From positions 1 through 64,000 of the forward strand of contig VBWE01000004.1 in NCBI GenBank assembly GCA_006218065.1: a stretch of 64,000 bases of DNA, read 5' to 3'. Shown here in pieces: positions 30,924-39,352 of the stretch. The position numbers and the translations under genes are program-made. Position 1 is the first letter of the stretch. Every line of letters begins with the position of its first letter. This stretch comes from Bacteroidota bacterium. Its GTDB lineage: Bacteria > Bacteroidota > Bacteroidia > Palsa-965. The notes beneath the pieces were generated by a model that saw only the letters and a program-made list of their open reading frames with translations, had not been told where the DNA came from and did not search any database.

Positions 30924-32564
30924 TCATTTCATCAACCATTCCACATCCATATCCCAGCCGGCGCGGACTTTGAGCGGGGCGGAATAATACATTACTTTTT
31001 CCGGCTGTTTTTTCCCGAGGTAATTACCGGTATCCCATTTCCCGTTGCGGTTCTCATCGTCCACCATGCGCAGGTTGTAATTGGCTGAGAGAAGCAGGTC
31101 GTATGAAATCGTGAAATCTTTTTCCAGCGCCGATTCTTTCAGCAGTTCGCCTTTTCCGTCGAGCAACTGCAGGAGATAATGCTTTCCCGGCGGAACATTT
31201 TTTACCGTCAGTTTGATACTTCCGTATTCCGTGTACTTGCGCAAACTGAAAGGCACGAATAAAGAATCATTTTTGTTCCCGAAAAAATCGGTGATCGTTC
31301 CGGGCGGAATAAAAAACGTGTACGTGCTGTCTTCGTTCAGGTCGGCGGAAATAAATATGCGCCGGTAGTTGCTCGTGTCGATGGTGATCTTGCAGGAGAT
31401 ATCCGTCTTGCCGCTTTTCAGCTGCAGTTTTTTCTGATCGACATTCGAAAACGGCGTGGTGGAATATATGACGATCGGCCGGTTCTGATCGAAGGCTTGT
31501 CCTTTGGAAATATTTGCAGAAAGGGAAAGTCCTTTTTGTTCTTCCGCGGTGCCTTTGCCTTTTGCTTTCGCGTCGGCTTTCGGTATGCGGATGATGGCCG
31601 TATCCACCGGGACTCCCGCATCATTTACCACGAGCCGCAGCGAATCGCCTTCGAAGCCGCTGAACCAGAAGATCAGCGAATCTTTTTTAATCCCTTTTTC
31701 GACGCGGGTCAGAACGGAAGCCGGAAGCGGCGCAAGCGGTTTTACCGAAGGCGATTTTAGCGGCGCCGAAAGTTCGATCAGTATTTTTCCTTTGGATGCC
31801 AGCGACGCTTTTTTAATTCCGCCCTTGTAATTTTCTTCGCGGAACATGCGCAATTTCAGCGTATCGGTATTCTTTTCAAGATTCACCGTTTCGTCCAGGA
31901 ACGCAATCCGTTCATCGCTGTTGTCATACACATAGTTGCTGTTGGCGTCGGCAAGCCCGAAAACCTTGTATTTCCCGGCATGCAGGTTCGTCAGCCTGAA
32001 ACTGCCGTCGTCTTTTGTTTTCGTGAAATAGAAAGGTTTGCGGAGATAGGGCGCGGAATCGGCATCCGTATCGTAAAGAATAACGAGCACGTTTTTTTCG
32101 CCGGCGTTCGTAAAAGCATTCACGATCTTTCCGCCCAACTGCAGGGAATCGATGACCGGCCCGGTTGAAAAAACATACCGGAAATTGCCCAGCGCATTGT
32201 TCTCGGTAATGTCGCGGATCGCGTTCCCGAAATTGATCGTGTACGTGGTATTTGCGCGCAGCGAATCGTTTATTTTAATGATCAGTTCTTTCTGCCGGGC
32301 CTGCACATCGGGCATTTCATTCATCGGCGGCGAAATGATGAGCTGGTTGCGCAGATCGCTCAGCTGGATGTATTCGTCAAAACGGATCGTGATTTTTTTG
32401 CCGCTGAAATTCAGCACGGCGCTGTCGGGCGAATAGCCGGCGGCATGCGGCGGCGTATTGTCTTTCGGCCCTCCTCCCGGCGATTCGATAACGGCGCATC
32501 CCGCGAAGAAAAGCAGCACCGTTGCCGGGAAAAAATAAAAACAAAACAGGATGCGTTTACTCAT
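30924..32564 (-). CDS. Lipoprotein with Ig-like (SbsA-type) N-terminal domain
   Basis: 546 aa. The signal peptide ends in a lipobox (FFAGC, Cys at about 23), followed by AVIESPGGGPKDNTPPHAAG. The 'GGGPKD(N/T)TPP' start and the NTTYTINFGNAIRDITENN motif mark a conserved Bacteroidota lipoprotein family with an N-terminal bacterial Ig-like domain. A carboxypeptidase-regulatory-like segment follows (DGSFRLTNLHAGKYKVFGLA), then further beta domains, with DENRNGKWDTG near the end. It is envelope-anchored. Its start lies 9 nt after the fRMsr stop, so the two are co-transcribed. Function unknown. Confidence 0.85.
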   Translation of the reverse strand: MSKRILFCFYFFPATVLLFFAGCAVIESPGGGPKDNTPPHAAGYSPDSAVLNFSGKKITIRFDEYIQLSDLRNQLIISPPMNEMPDVQARQKELIIKINDSLRANTTYTINFGNAIRDITENNALGNFRYVFSTGPVIDSLQLGGKIVNAFTNAGEKNVLVILYDTDADSAPYLRKPFYFTKTKDDGSFRLTNLHAGKYKVFGLADANSNYVYDNSDERIAFLDETVNLEKNTDTLKLRMFREENYKGGIKKASLASKGKILIELSAPLKSPSVKPLAPLPASVLTRVEKGIKKDSLIFWFSGFEGDSLRLVVNDAGVPVDTAIIRIPKADAKAKGKGTAEEQKGLSLSANISKGQAFDQNRPIVIYSTTPFSNVDQKKLQLKSGKTDISCKITIDTSNYRRIFISADLNEDSTYTFFIPPGTITDFFGNKNDSLFVPFSLRKYTEYGSIKLTVKNVPPGKHYLLQLLDGKGELLKESALEKDFTISYDLLLSANYNLRMVDDENRNGKWDTGNYLGKKQPEKVMYYSAPLKVRAGWDMDVEWLMK

Positions 32565-32573
32565 TGTTTCTGC

Positions 32574-33062
32574 TCAGGCACGATGACATTTTTCCAGGAT
32601 ACGCATCACTTCTTCCAGGTATTTCTGATCGGTCTGATCGAAATCGTTCAGCTGATCGCTGTCCACATCGAGCACCATAAAAACTTCGCCTGCTGCATCG
32701 AATCCCGGCACGACGATTTCCGATCGCGATGCCGAACTGCAGGCGATATGCCCGGGAAAAGCGTCCACATCCGGAACAAGAATAGTGCCTTTTTTTTCCC
32801 AACAGGAGCCGCAAACGCCCTTGCCTTTCCGGATGCGCGTGCATGCCGGCGGGCCCTGGAAAGGTCCGAGAACCAGTTCACTTTCTTTAACAAAATAAAC
32901 GCCGGTCCAGAAAAAATCCATCCCGTAACGCAAAGCGCTCATCGTGTTCGAAACGTTGGCGATAAAATCGGGCTCGCCTTCCACCAGCGCGGCAATCTGC
33001 GGAAGCAGGGAACGGTAACGTTCTTCTTTCGTAGTTCCGCTGACGGATAATGATTCGGCCAT
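32574..33062 (-). CDS. msrC: Free methionine-(R)-sulfoxide reductase (GAF domain)
   Basis: 162 aa, a single GAF domain. The three redox cysteines sit at Cys74 (PPACTRI), Cys84 (GKGVCGSCW) and Cys108 (GHIACSS), with the same 10- and 24-residue spacing as in E. coli MsrC/YebR. The 'DFFWTGVYFV' and 'FMVLDVDSDQLNDFDQTD' segments also fit. It reduces free Met-(R)-SO with thioredoxin and protects against oxidation. It is first gene of a two-gene operon with the Ig-like lipoprotein. A near-consensus box TAACTTTA lies a few nt before the ATG. Confidence 0.93.
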   Translation of the reverse strand: MAESLSVSGTTKEERYRSLLPQIAALVEGEPDFIANVSNTMSALRYGMDFFWTGVYFVKESELVLGPFQGPPACTRIRKGKGVCGSCWEKKGTILVPDVDAFPGHIACSSASRSEIVVPGFDAAGEVFMVLDVDSDQLNDFDQTDQKYLEEVMRILEKCHRA

Positions 33063-33130
33063 AGGGCGTAAAGTTACAGAGAAGCTGTTTAAAATTCCTC
33101 CGGAGAACCTATTATGTCAAAGTCTTTCTA

Positions 33131-33263
33131 AAGTCGGAATAGATCCAGTCGGCAGCGGCAGTCGGCCCGGTTAAACCGGAGTAAGTATATGTTGACGACA
33201 TTCCTGTAATACCAAGACTGCTACTGCCACCGCTGCTGCCGCTGAGAGGAGAACTATTCCGAA
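33131..33263. repeat. Imperfect long hairpin in a non-coding stretch
   Basis: TCGGAATAG near 33134-33142 pairs with CTATTCCGA near 33254-33262. Between them GGCAGCGGCAGT and CTGCTGCCGCTG segments pair imperfectly, with an internal CCGGTTAAACCGG palindrome. The 269-nt gap between fRMsr and the YraN gene holds no gene. It could be a degenerate palindromic repeat or a structured leader. Confidence 0.35.
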
Positions 33264-33316
33264 GCAAACAGTTCCTGGTTTTGTAACAGGTACGATCGGA
33301 ATTTTAACCAGACGTT

Positions 33317-33324
33317 TACCTTTG
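33317..33324 (+). promoter_or_regulatory. -7 box (TACCTTTG) of the YraN gene
   Basis: TACCTTTG ends 7 nt before the ATG at 33332, again predicting a very short leader. Confidence 0.5.
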
Positions 33325-33331
33325 CAACACA

Positions 33332-33700
33332 ATGGCCGAAAATCACGATACCGGGACCTGGGGCGAAGAAACCGCGATGGCTTTCCTGCGCGAAAAAGGT
33401 TTGCGGATTTTACATTGCAACTGGCGTTTCCTGCACCTGGAACTGGACATCGTGGCGATGGACGGTGAAAAACTGGTGATCGTGGAAGTAAAAACGCGCG
33501 GCAGCATCGATTTCGGCGATCCGCAATCTTTCGTCAGCCGTGCGAAACAGAAAAAACTCATCCGCGCCGCCAATCACTATATCCAGCAAAACGATTTCAA
33601 CGGGGAAACCCGTTTCGATGTGGTGGCGATCGTAAAAAAGAATACGAAGACTGATATTTTACACATCGCGGATGCGTTCCGGCCGGTTGAGCTGAGTTAG
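33332..33700 (+). CDS. YraN family (UPF0102) endonuclease-like protein
   Basis: 122 aa. It has the full family pattern: WGEETAMAFLREKGLRIL, HLELDIVAMDGEKLVIVEVK (Asp and ExK of a PD-(D/E)XK nuclease core), then FGDPQSFVSRAKQKKLIRAA and RFDVVAI. The family is predicted to act on Holliday-junction-like DNA, but its true role is not settled. It is transcribed alone and overlaps the convergent gene at 33697 by 4 nt. Confidence 0.92.
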   Translation: MAENHDTGTWGEETAMAFLREKGLRILHCNWRFLHLELDIVAMDGEKLVIVEVKTRGSIDFGDPQSFVSRAKQKKLIRAANHYIQQNDFNGETRFDVVAIVKKNTKTDILHIADAFRPVELS

Positions 33701-34509
33701 CGTTTCCCGATTTTTATTTTCCGGATTTCGTTATCAAAACGAATGAAATACCCGCCTTTTTTGATTTCCCGGAGATCGGCATAATCTCCCGATCCGCGAA
33801 GCAGGATAACCGTTCCGTGTTTTTCTTCCGGGCTGGTCAGTTCATAATCCGTTACCGTGCTGAACCGGATTTTTTTCGCCAGGCTGTCGTAGGTCATGGT
33901 TACTGGCGCAACAGTACTCGTGATACTGTCGGCAGGCGAATATATAAACTGACCGTACGGTCTGCCTCTCGAATAAGCGACCCGGAATTTATTTTGCCCG
34001 GAATGAAATTTCACGGGGAATTCATAGCTGTTTTCCCTGCCGGATTTTTGATTCACTTCACCCAGTTTTCTCCAGGTGCCCCAGCGGAATTGCTGCACAT
34101 AAAAATCAGGACGGATGCCTGCGGGATCGTTTACGGTTGACCAGCGCAGCACGCCATCATCACTGATTTTTACAGAAATAAAAATGACCCGGCTCAGGGG
34201 CAGCGGATCGGTGTTGAGAATTTTCGGTTTGCAGCCCGGTTTGTGGTAAATGTAAACAGCCAGTGAATCCTGTGGTTGGAATCCCATCGTATCCAGTTGA
34301 ATTTCGAAGGCGGAAGAATTCAGCTTTTCCTGCGGATAACGTTTCCCGTTCACCGTAACGCTGTCGGTACAAAAACCGGCTCCGGAGGCAGCAACCGGGT
34401 TTTGCACGTAAATGTTTTTGCCGTAGTAGTGGAAAGCAAGTTCGATTCTCGCTTGCGCGAAGCTTAACAGGGGAATAAAAAGAAAGAAAATGAGAAATAG
34501 GGTTCGCAT
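33697..34509 (-). CDS. Secreted protein of unknown function
   Basis: 270 aa from the ATG at 34509, which is preferred over 34527 because it starts the signal peptide (MRTLFLIFFLFIPLLSFAQ). The mature N-terminus ARIELAFHYYGKNIYVQNPV ... GAGFCTDSVTVNG follows a pattern I recognise from uncharacterised secreted Bacteroidota proteins. The rest is beta-rich. It is divergent from the pseudouridine synthase gene. Confidence 0.7.
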   Translation of the reverse strand: MRTLFLIFFLFIPLLSFAQARIELAFHYYGKNIYVQNPVAASGAGFCTDSVTVNGKRYPQEKLNSSAFEIQLDTMGFQPQDSLAVYIYHKPGCKPKILNTDPLPLSRVIFISVKISDDGVLRWSTVNDPAGIRPDFYVQQFRWGTWRKLGEVNQKSGRENSYEFPVKFHSGQNKFRVAYSRGRPYGQFIYSPADSITSTVAPVTMTYDSLAKKIRFSTVTDYELTSPEEKHGTVILLRGSGDYADLREIKKGGYFIRFDNEIRKIKIGKR

Positions 34510-34606
34510 AGGAATAATTAAAAGCAAATTGGTGGAATTGAATCAAAAAAGCAAGCCGGATGAGCTACAAATCGCGTAAATCCGCTATTCCTGCCTCATT
34601 TCACCG

Positions 34607-34614
34607 TACCTTTG
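34607..34614 (+). promoter_or_regulatory. -7 box (TACCTTTG) of the pseudouridine synthase gene
   Basis: TACCTTTG lies 17 nt before the ATG at 34632 and argues against an upstream in-frame ATG at 34560. Confidence 0.55.
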
Positions 34615-34631
34615 CGGCGAAATCAAGCAAA

Positions 34632-36317
34632 ATGAAAAAGAGAACAGGCGGAAAAAGTTTCGGGAAACCGGGCAGATTTTCCAAAGATAAGGACGGCAAG
34701 CAGGGCTTCGGCAAACGGAAACCGGCCGGGAAATCCGGTGGTTTTTCCAAATATTCCGATAAGAAAGAAGGTTTTTCCGGCAAGAAATCATATTCCGATA
34801 AAGACAGCGATTCCAAATCCTACGGCGATAAAAAACCGTTCGGCGAAAAACGCAGCTACGGCAGTAAATCATACGGTGATAAAAAACCGTTCGGACGTAA
34901 ACCGTATGGGGATAAAGACGGGGATTCCAAATCCTACGGTGACAAAAAACCCTTCGGTGAAAAGCGCAGTTACGGCAGCAAATTCAGCGACGGCGAAAAG
35001 AAACCCTTCGGCGAAAAACGCAGTTACGGCGGCAGCAAATCGTTCGGCGATAAAAAACCGTTCGGGCGTAAACCGTACGGTGATAAAGACAGCGATTCTA
35101 AAAAATCCGGCGACGGATTTGAAAAACGCAGCTACTCCAAATCATACGGTGATAAAAAACCGTTCGGCGAAAAACGCAGCTACGGAAGCAAACCTTACGG
35201 TGATAAAAAGCCGTACGAGAAGAAATCCTATTCCGGTAAAAGCAACGACCCCGGCAGTTCGGAAGGCGGTTTTGAAAAACGCAGTTACTCCAAACCTTAT
35301 GGAGAGAAAAAACCGTACGGGGATAAAAAACCGTATGAAAAGAAATCCTATTCCGATAAAAGCAGCGACTCCGTAAATTCGGAAGATGGATTTGAAAAAC
35401 GCAGTTACTCGAAACCTTACGGTGATAAAAAGCCCTACGAAAAGAAACCGTACGCCCGTAAACCTTACGGAGATGCGGGTAAGGAAGGATCCGACGAGCC
35501 GAAAAAAACCTATCCCAGGAAATACAGCCCGGCGAAAAAGACGACAGTTTCCACAAACACCGACGGAACGACCCGCCTCAACAAGTACATCGCAAACGCC
35601 GGCGTATGTTCGCGCCGCGAAGCGGATGAACTGATCAAAGTGGGCGCGGTAACAGTAAACGGCAAAGTGGTTACGGAAATGGGCTATAAAATCGGCCCGG
35701 CTGACGTGATCCACTATGGAGGCGAACTGCTCCGCCGCGAACAGATGGTTTACGTACTGCTGAACAAACCGAAAGATTATATCACCACCACCGACGATCC
35801 GCAGAAACGCAGCACGGTGATGGAACTGGTAAAAGACGCCTGCCGCGAACGCATCGTGCCCGTGGGTCGTCTCGACCGGAATACCACCGGTTTGCTTTTG
35901 CTGACGAACGACGGCGAACTTTTAACGAAACTCACGCACCCGAAATACGATATCCGGAAAATTTACCACGTGACCATCGACAAAAACCTGCGCCCCGAAG
36001 ATCTGAAAGCGATCGAAGAAGGCGTGGAGCTGGAAGACGGCATGATCAAAGCCGACGAAGTTACTTTCGTGGGCGACGGCAGCGACCGGAAAGAAGTCGG
36101 GCTGGCCATTCATTCCGGGCGTAACCGCGTGGTGCGCCGCATTTTCGAACATCTCGGGTATTCGGTGATCAAACTCGACCGCGTATTTTTTGCGGGACTG
36201 ACGAAAAAAGATCTGCCCCGCGGAAAATGGCGTTTCCTGTCGGAAGCGGAAGTCGGTATACTGAAAATGTCGGCGGGCGGTTTTGAATCAACGAAGAAAA
36301 AGCGCTACAAACGTTAG
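34632..36317 (+). CDS. RsuA/RluB-family pseudouridine synthase with a ~310-residue repetitive N-terminus
   Basis: 561 aa; typical enzymes of this family are ~240 aa. Residues 1-310 are low-complexity repeats built on SYGDKKPFGEKRSYGSK and KPYGDKDSDSK, very rich in Lys, Ser, Gly, Tyr and Asp, so disordered and basic. Then come an S4 RNA-binding domain (RLNKYIANAGVCSRREADEL, about 313-372) and the synthase domain with catalytic Asp415 in PVGRLDRNTTGLLLLTNDG, plus KIYHVTI and GRNRVVRRIFEHLGY. It makes pseudouridine in rRNA, probably 23S. The tail could concentrate the enzyme on RNA or ribosomes (inference). Confidence 0.92.
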   Translation: MKKRTGGKSFGKPGRFSKDKDGKQGFGKRKPAGKSGGFSKYSDKKEGFSGKKSYSDKDSDSKSYGDKKPFGEKRSYGSKSYGDKKPFGRKPYGDKDGDSKSYGDKKPFGEKRSYGSKFSDGEKKPFGEKRSYGGSKSFGDKKPFGRKPYGDKDSDSKKSGDGFEKRSYSKSYGDKKPFGEKRSYGSKPYGDKKPYEKKSYSGKSNDPGSSEGGFEKRSYSKPYGEKKPYGDKKPYEKKSYSDKSSDSVNSEDGFEKRSYSKPYGDKKPYEKKPYARKPYGDAGKEGSDEPKKTYPRKYSPAKKTTVSTNTDGTTRLNKYIANAGVCSRREADELIKVGAVTVNGKVVTEMGYKIGPADVIHYGGELLRREQMVYVLLNKPKDYITTTDDPQKRSTVMELVKDACRERIVPVGRLDRNTTGLLLLTNDGELLTKLTHPKYDIRKIYHVTIDKNLRPEDLKAIEEGVELEDGMIKADEVTFVGDGSDRKEVGLAIHSGRNRVVRRIFEHLGYSVIKLDRVFFAGLTKKDLPRGKWRFLSEAEVGILKMSAGGFESTKKKRYKR

Positions 36318-36495
36318 TTTTCACCCGCGTACCACGATTTATCTTCTTCACAAGGCCCGGCCGGGAATACTTTCCGGTTCATTTCCGCGTTATCATCAGG
36401 ATAGCCCGATATGAACATTTAACTGTTGTTTTCTTGCGCAAACCGTACCCGGAAGCCCTTTGTTTTTTTAGGCAATTTTGAGCTTCACCGTTTTC

Positions 36496-39171
36496 ATGGA
36501 GCAGAATCAGCAACAGCCCGCTTCACCAACTGTTCAACCGAAGAAACGCAGTTTTTCCGGGAAGCTGCTCCGTTTTTTTATGTGGACCGGTTTTGTTTTT
36601 GTGCTGCTGCTCGGTACCGCCGGTTTGCTCGGTTACCTTTACCGCGATGAAATTAAAGGCTATGTTGTAAACGAAGCGAACAAGTATCTCAACACCAAAG
36701 TAATCGTTGAAGCCAAGGACATCGACCTCACGATTTTCAGCAGTTTCCCGAATGCTTCCGTGCAGTTCAGCAATGTAAAAGCGCTCGACGCCATCGACAT
36801 CCCGCACCGCGATACGCTTTTCAAGGCGGGAAAGATCGGGCTGGAATTCAACATCTGGGATATTTTCAGCGGGAATTACCGCATTCATCATATCGGTGCC
36901 GAAGATGTGAACCTGGATGTGTGGATCGATAAAAACGGCCGCGACAATTACCATTTCCTGAAAGAGTCGCAGGACACGACAGCCAATGATACGGCCCATG
37001 CTTCGTTTGCGCTCGAAAGCATCACGCTGAAAAATATCCGCGTCCGTTACCGCGACCGGAAAAACAAATCGGATTACCGGCTCGACCTGCACGAAACGAA
37101 TTGTTCGGGCGATTTCAGCAGCGACAATTTTACTTTTTCCGCCGATTCGCGTTTCCATGTTTATCACCTGAAGCAGGACAGCGCGACGTTTTTTTCGGAC
37201 AACGACGGCAAACTGAACCTGGAAATGGACGTGGATAATAAAAGCGGGACTTATTCGCTGAAGGAATGCGCACTACGTCTTTCCGATTTTGTGCTGAACA
37301 CCGGCGGAAAAATCGTGCAGGGAGAAAAAGAAACGAAGCTCGATCTTTCCGTGAAAGGCGACGACATCGACCTGCCCGCAGCGCTTTCGCTGCTTCCCGC
37401 GAAGTACAGGGAAAATATCAGCGACCTGGAAAGCGAAGGAAAATTCCTGGTCGACGCGACTATAAAAGGTATTTACAGCGAAACGCAGAAGCCGGTGGTG
37501 AAAGCGTCGTTCTCCACCAGCGAAGGAACCGAACTGCGCAAAAAAGGATCGGAGATTACTTTGCAGGATGTGGCTGTAAAGGGTTCGTACAGCAATGAGC
37601 CGGGGAAATCCGGCATCGATATCAACGCCTTCAGTTTCCACAGCGCGCAGAGCCGGCTTTCGGGCAACCTGCATTTCCGCGATCTCGACAACATGCAGGT
37701 GGAAGCAAGTGTGGAAGGAAAACTTGCGCTCGATGAAATGCGGAAATTTTTGCTGAACGATACCATCGAGCTGGCCGGCGGTACGATCGACCTGGGTATA
37801 AAATCGTCGGGCAAACCGAAGAATCCGAAATCATTCAAAGCCGAAGACCTGCGCCATTTCAGCACGACCGGCGAAATCACGTTCAACGGCGTGGCGATGC
37901 ACCTCGAGAACAGCTCGATGAAAGCCGACAGCGTGAACGGGAAAATGATATTCAGCGGGAACGATCTTACCGTGCAGGATTTCGGCGGTCGTATTTCCGG
38001 CAGCGATTTCAGTCTCGGCGGAACTTTACGGAACCTGCTTCCGTGGCTTTTTTCGGATGACGAGGATTTAGTCGTGGAAGCCGTGCTGCGCTCGAAGCGG
38101 CTCGACCTGAACAAACTGCTGACCGAAGGAGGAACGACCAGCACGAAAGCCGATACGACTTATAAACTGGAGTTTCCCGAACACCTGCGCGTGGCGCTGC
38201 GCACGGAAGTGGACAAACTCAGTTTCCGGAAATTCGAAGCGACGAACGTACGCGGAACGCTGGCTTTGCGCGACAAAAAATTAGTGGCCGACCCGGTTCT
38301 TTTTTCCACGATGGACGGCGCTGTGAGCGGAAGCGGGATGATCGACGGTGCGCGCGGCGATACGCTGCTGATTACCTGCGATGCGAAAATCACGCGGGTG
38401 AATATCAGCAAACTGTTTGCGCAGATGGAAAATTTCGGCCAGGATGTGATACAGGAAAAGCATCTGCGCGGAATCGTGACGAGCGAAGTGAAATTCGCTT
38501 CGCTCTGGAGCGCTGCGCTGGAAGTGAACGAGGATAAAATCTACTCCCGCGCCGATATCCAGATCGACCGCGGCGAGCTGATCGGTTTTGAACCGATGAA
38601 AGAATTATCGGAGTATATCAAGCTGACCGAGCTGGAGCACATTAAATTTTCCACGCTGAAAAACCAGGTGGAGATACGCAACCGGAAAATCATACTTCCG
38701 TTTATGGATATCGAATCCACGGCGATGAATATCGGCATGAGCGGAACGCATACGTTTGACGACATCGTGGATTATAAATTCCGGATCAGGATGGAAGAAT
38801 ATCTCGCACGTAAAGCGAAAACCGCAAAGAAAGAGAACGACGAATTCGGCGAGATCGAACCGGATGGCGGACATCGTTTCAGCCTGTACCTGACGATGAA
38901 AGGTCCGCTCAGCAATCCCGAAATCAGCTACGACCGGAAAGGCGCCGTACAGCGGGTGAAAGAAGATATGAAACAGGAAAAACAAAACCTGAAAGAAATC
39001 CTGCACCAGGAATTCGGCTGGTTTAAAAAAGATTCGACGGTCAATAAAGCGGACGATCCCAAAAAGAAAAAGGAAGAAAAGGACAAGAAGAAAAAACCGG
39101 AATCGGATAAGTTTATTATTGAATGGGATAAGGAAGGAAAAAGCAAACCGGAAGAGGAAGACGATTTTTAG
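36496..39171 (+). CDS. AsmA-family inner-membrane protein
   Basis: 891 aa from the ATG at 36496; an in-frame TTG at 36478 is less likely. One N-terminal membrane helix (FFMWTGFVFVLLLGTAGLLG) is followed by the AsmA start pattern (YLNTKVIVEAKDIDLTIFSS, FPNASVQFSNV) and long repeated beta-groove segments. The C-terminal AsmA_2-like part is around residues 600-790 (RADIQIDRGELIGFEPMKEL). The tail is very Lys/Glu/Asp-rich. Such proteins bridge the periplasm and are thought to help lipid transport or outer-membrane assembly. Monocistronic; a weak TAnnTTTG-like box (CAATTTTG) precedes the start. Confidence 0.85.
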   Translation: MEQNQQQPASPTVQPKKRSFSGKLLRFFMWTGFVFVLLLGTAGLLGYLYRDEIKGYVVNEANKYLNTKVIVEAKDIDLTIFSSFPNASVQFSNVKALDAIDIPHRDTLFKAGKIGLEFNIWDIFSGNYRIHHIGAEDVNLDVWIDKNGRDNYHFLKESQDTTANDTAHASFALESITLKNIRVRYRDRKNKSDYRLDLHETNCSGDFSSDNFTFSADSRFHVYHLKQDSATFFSDNDGKLNLEMDVDNKSGTYSLKECALRLSDFVLNTGGKIVQGEKETKLDLSVKGDDIDLPAALSLLPAKYRENISDLESEGKFLVDATIKGIYSETQKPVVKASFSTSEGTELRKKGSEITLQDVAVKGSYSNEPGKSGIDINAFSFHSAQSRLSGNLHFRDLDNMQVEASVEGKLALDEMRKFLLNDTIELAGGTIDLGIKSSGKPKNPKSFKAEDLRHFSTTGEITFNGVAMHLENSSMKADSVNGKMIFSGNDLTVQDFGGRISGSDFSLGGTLRNLLPWLFSDDEDLVVEAVLRSKRLDLNKLLTEGGTTSTKADTTYKLEFPEHLRVALRTEVDKLSFRKFEATNVRGTLALRDKKLVADPVLFSTMDGAVSGSGMIDGARGDTLLITCDAKITRVNISKLFAQMENFGQDVIQEKHLRGIVTSEVKFASLWSAALEVNEDKIYSRADIQIDRGELIGFEPMKELSEYIKLTELEHIKFSTLKNQVEIRNRKIILPFMDIESTAMNIGMSGTHTFDDIVDYKFRIRMEEYLARKAKTAKKENDEFGEIEPDGGHRFSLYLTMKGPLSNPEISYDRKGAVQRVKEDMKQEKQNLKEILHQEFGWFKKDSTVNKADDPKKKKEEKDKKKKPESDKFIIEWDKEGKSKPEEEDDF

Positions 39172-39266
39172 AAAAACAGCACGCGAATTTCTATAACGCA
39201 GGTTTGCCAAATAGATACAGGTTGCAGCGAAATAATTCCTGAAAGCCTATATTTCAAAGCAAAAAT

Positions 39267-39285
39267 CCCGGCTCTTTTTGCCGGG
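39267..39285 (+). terminator. Short GC hairpin before the PKD/T9SS gene
   Basis: CCCGGC (39267-39272) and GCCGGG (39280-39285) form a 6-bp stem with a T-rich loop, 95 nt after the AsmA stop. It may terminate the AsmA transcript, though no T run follows. Confidence 0.4.
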
Positions 39286-39352
39286 CGCAGTGAAAAATCC
39301 TATTTTCGCTATGGCTATAAACACATTCAAACACAAAACTTTATCGGAGACC

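Noticed and set aside
34632-35570. Repeats at the start of the pseudouridine synthase gene as a CRISPR or tandem-repeat array
   Set aside because: The repeats are imperfect, have no spacers, and stay in one open frame; they encode a low-complexity tail.
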